Assembly: GCA_035559535.1 (NCBI GenBank)
Contig: DATMBG010000044.1
Span: 1-64,000, forward strand
DNA length: 64,000 nucleotides
Source: Candidatus Limnocylindrales bacterium
GTDB taxonomy: Bacteria; Moduliflexota; Moduliflexia; Moduliflexales; JAUQPW01
Direction of reading: 5' to 3'
Positions 62,453-64,000 of the stretch are shown one piece after another; the stretch's first letter is position 1, and each line of letters begins with the position of its first letter. The notes under the pieces were generated by a model. It saw only the letters and a program-made list of their open reading frames with translations. It did not search any database and was not told where the DNA came from. The position numbers and the translations under genes are program-made.

Positions 62453-63217
62453 TTATTCTAGAATATCCAGATACCGCCGCGCATTGTTAGCCAGCTCACT
62501 TCCCTCGGGAGCCAATTTTAAAACCTCTTTAAATTGTTTAATAGCTTCTTCTCTTTCACCCAATTTCATATAAGCAAGTCCCAGATTGGAGTAGGGTTCC
62601 ACGTAATTGGGATTGATCTCAACGGCCCGTTTAAATTTCTTGATGGCTTCATGGACCCGATTAAGACGAAAAAGAGCCACCCCATATTTATTCACGGCCC
62701 AATCAAAATCCGGGTAAAGATTGGTCGCGATCCGAAATTCTTCCAAAGCTTCCACCAAATCTCCTTTTTCCAATAAGGCATATCCGATATTGTAATGAGC
62801 CAGGGCCGGGGTTCGATATAGTGGATCACTTAGAGCAATGCGATACTCTTTAATAGCCCGGTCCCACATTCCCATTCGGGAATAGGCGGCACCTAAATTA
62901 TTATGGGCTTCTACAAAATCCCCATTCAACTGGATCGCTTTCTGAAAATTCTGCGCTGCGGTATCAAATTTCTCTTCTCCAAAATAAACAAGACCTATAG
63001 CATTATAGATCTTGGGGTCGTGGGGATAAAGCGTTTTAGCTTTTTCTAAAGCGGCCAGGGCGTCTATCAGTTTTCCCCGATTCAGCAAAGATACCCCTAA
63101 ATCGTAGTGCGCCTCGGCCTGTGCTCGTTGTTCTTCGACTTTTATTTGAGAGGCACAGCCTGTTATGATCAACGTTACAAAAATAGCCGGATAAACTACT
63201 AAAACTTTAACGATCAT
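62453..63217 (-). CDS. TPR lipoprotein, PilF/PilW-like
   Basis: 254 residues. Lipoprotein signal VYPAIFVTLIITGC (lipobox ITGC, Cys 21), then six to seven TPRs: EAHYDLGVSLLNRGKLIDAL, IYNAIGLVYFGEEKFDTAA, EAHNNLGAAYSRMGMWDRAI, AHYNIGYALLEKGDLVEAL, AVNKYGVALFRLNRVHEAI and PYSNLGLAYMKLGEREEAI. The layout resembles PilF/PilW pilotins of type IV pili, but no pilus genes are in view. A partner of the large TPR protein next to it is more likely. Confidence 0.82.
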   Translation of the reverse strand: MIVKVLVVYPAIFVTLIITGCASQIKVEEQRAQAEAHYDLGVSLLNRGKLIDALAALEKAKTLYPHDPKIYNAIGLVYFGEEKFDTAAQNFQKAIQLNGDFVEAHNNLGAAYSRMGMWDRAIKEYRIALSDPLYRTPALAHYNIGYALLEKGDLVEALEEFRIATNLYPDFDWAVNKYGVALFRLNRVHEAIKKFKRAVEINPNYVEPYSNLGLAYMKLGEREEAIKQFKEVLKLAPEGSELANNARRYLDILE

Positions 63218-63288
63218 CCTAACCCTCCTCTCACAGTACTATACCGTCTAAACGCGCTACATTAATACTCTTACAGCCCTTACCTTAA

Positions 63289-63317
63289 TTTTTACAGAAC
63301 TCAACCGAATTTGTCAA
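63289..63317 (-). promoter_or_regulatory. Promoter of the TPR operon
   Basis: On the minus strand, -35 TTGACA (63317-63312), a 17-bp spacer, -10 TAAAAA (63294-63289). About 70 bases upstream of the lipoprotein ATG. Confidence 0.6.
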
Positions 63318-63493
63318 TAAAGTTTGTTGATAAATTTATCCCTTTTGGTTTAAAGCTTGCATATCTGATCTGGTCTAGATTTACTCGCCTTTGTGATCTT
63401 GACAAATCTTGACAAGGGTGAATCTCTTGAAGTAAGAATATTAAGAACCAGGCAAATACGTCAACGGCTTTTTGGACAGGATTGGACTTCTTT

Positions 63494-63645
63494 ATGGAGT
63501 TAACAAAGCTTTTGAAGGAACTGAAAGAGGCCTTGTACCAAATCTACCGGAAAACTTTTGTGGTGTTTACCTCCATGGCTCTTATGCCAGGCAAGGGGAG
63601 GACCTGGAATCGGATATAAAGTTGCCATTGTCTAACCAGAGATGA
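63494..63645 (+). pseudogene. Frameshifted MNT-type nucleotidyltransferase relic
   Basis: The frame starts ELTKLLKELKEALYQIYRK. Then a frameshift near 63553-63560 is needed to read VYLHGSYARQGEDLESDIK, the GSxARGxxxxxSDxD motif of minimal nucleotidyltransferases (MNT antitoxin family), before a stop at 63645. Asp in the last motif position is replaced and the rest of the domain is missing. No HEPN gene is adjacent. Confidence 0.6.
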
Positions 63646-63666
63646 GAAAAACCAGACGCATTTTCC

Positions 63667-63695
63667 TTGACGTTTTGACCTGCTGCCTGTATGTT
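63667..63695 (+). promoter_or_regulatory. Promoter for purH
   Basis: -35 TTGACG, a 17-bp spacer, -10 TATGTT. It leaves a leader of about 25 bases, too short for a purine riboswitch. Confidence 0.6.
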
Positions 63696-63725
63696 AAGTA
63701 AGCGTTTAGTTGTGGGGGAGCCCTT

Positions 63726-64000
63726 ATGAATACTCCAAAGAGAGCCCTTATTAGTGTTTCCAATAAACAAGGAATTGTAGAGTTTGCTCAAGCCCTTGAT
63801 CAAATGGGATTTGACTTGATTTCTACAGGCGGAACGGCCACGCTGTTGTCAGAGTTCGGGCTTTCCGTGAAGCGGGTCTCGGATTTAACCCATTTTCCGG
63901 AAATCTTGAATGGCAGAGTTAAAACACTTCATCCTATGATCCACGGGGGGATTCTGGCGAACCTGGAAGACCCTCAGCATGTTAAGGAAATCTCGGAGCA
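63726..64000 (+). CDS. purH: PurH N-terminal part (AICAR formyltransferase/IMP cyclohydrolase), cut by the window end
   Basis: 92 codons in view. [55 protein letters not shown] and [15 protein letters not shown] match the IMP-cyclohydrolase (MGS-like) domain that opens PurH. The full protein is about 520 residues and performs the last two steps of purine synthesis. GGGGGAG lies just before the ATG. The gene continues beyond the window. Confidence 0.93.
   Translation, partial: MNTPKRALISVSNKQGIVEFAQALDQMGFDLISTGGTATLLSEFGLSVKRVSDLTHFPEILNGRVKTLHPMIHGGILANLEDPQHVKEISE

Larger units (their letters stand above)
63218..63725. other. Region between TPR lipoprotein and purH
   Basis: Holds the TPR operon promoter, a frameshifted nucleotidyltransferase relic and the purH promoter. 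A repeated TTGACA (63395-63413) may mark an old promoter for the relic. No intact gene. Confidence 0.5.

Noticed and set aside
63640-63725. Purine riboswitch before purH
   Set aside because: The promoter leaves only about 25 bases of leader, too short for the aptamer.
1-64000. tRNA or rRNA genes
   Set aside because: No cloverleaf with a T-loop consensus or rRNA-like stretch was recognised by eye. A dedicated scan could still find one.

Overview
The window looks like a chromosomal segment of an uncultivated, deep-branching Gram-negative bacterium. The signs are lipoproteins, a Wzx-type flippase, outer-membrane-style TPR proteins and a dTDP/CDP-deoxysugar locus. Base composition is near 45% GC, and standard -35/-10 promoters and Shine-Dalgarno sites are readable. 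I cannot name the phylum. TGA is an ordinary stop codon here (for example at 1316, 25103 and 28173), so the code is standard. Intergenic DNA is unusually rich in palindromic and low-complexity repeats of several families. Some copies have entered reading frames.

Layout. 1-3.3 kb: the 3' part of a Pat/ADP-forming acyl-CoA synthetase with a GNAT domain, an unknown LamG/DUF1080-like protein, and an OsmC-family thiol peroxidase whose second catalytic cysteine codon is TGA. 3.3-7.4 kb: a decayed, apparently foreign patch with a membrane protein, a headless AraC regulator, an internally deleted SDR, an exported double-CMD lipoprotein and a GC-rich MFS transporter. 8-18.5 kb: a nucleoside/amide theme with an exported amidohydrolase, a nucleoside hydrolase, a PIN protein, a VOC protein, an F420-type NADP reductase, a nucleoside deaminase, an SDR and a complete BMP/PnrA-type nucleoside ABC importer. 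18.5-25.1 kb: a membrane-fused spermidine synthase-like protein, two exported peptidoglycan-binding proteins, a MITE, a structured leader, a GT39/ArnT-like transferase and a CobW GTPase.

25.9-39.4 kb is a surface-polysaccharide locus: sugar epimerases, a C-methyltransferase, RfbC, a DUF4910 protein, an RfbF-like nucleotidyltransferase, an unknown duplicated cysteine-rich protein, a PIG-L deacetylase, a GT2, a flippase and a 999-residue exported DUF4038/FG-GAP protein. A 28-bp palindrome built on GGGCGGAAGGCCTTCCGCCC occurs nine times between 24.1 and 32.5 kb. Two copies lie inside coding sequences, in different frames.

39.8-53.5 kb, mostly minus strand: an acyl-CoA synthetase, a TPR-like exported protein with a TAXI-like receptor, an exported formamidase, a GAF-GAF-PAS hybrid histidine kinase, RidA with a D-aminoacylase, and an ABC-2 exporter operon headed by a DUF3105 protein. 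53.7-64 kb: YgfZ, a CbiX-like chelatase, a membrane winged-helix protein, Trm112, an epimerase, DUF3108, three TPR envelope proteins, a frameshifted nucleotidyltransferase relic and the start of purH.

The strongest candidate for something new is the OsmC gene at 2813-3259. It has an in-frame TGA exactly at the catalytic Cys-Pro position, a reading frame that continues to a natural end, a perfect Shine-Dalgarno sequence and a bacterial SECIS-like hairpin at the right distance. The second is the palindrome family that behaves like a protein-coding repeat.
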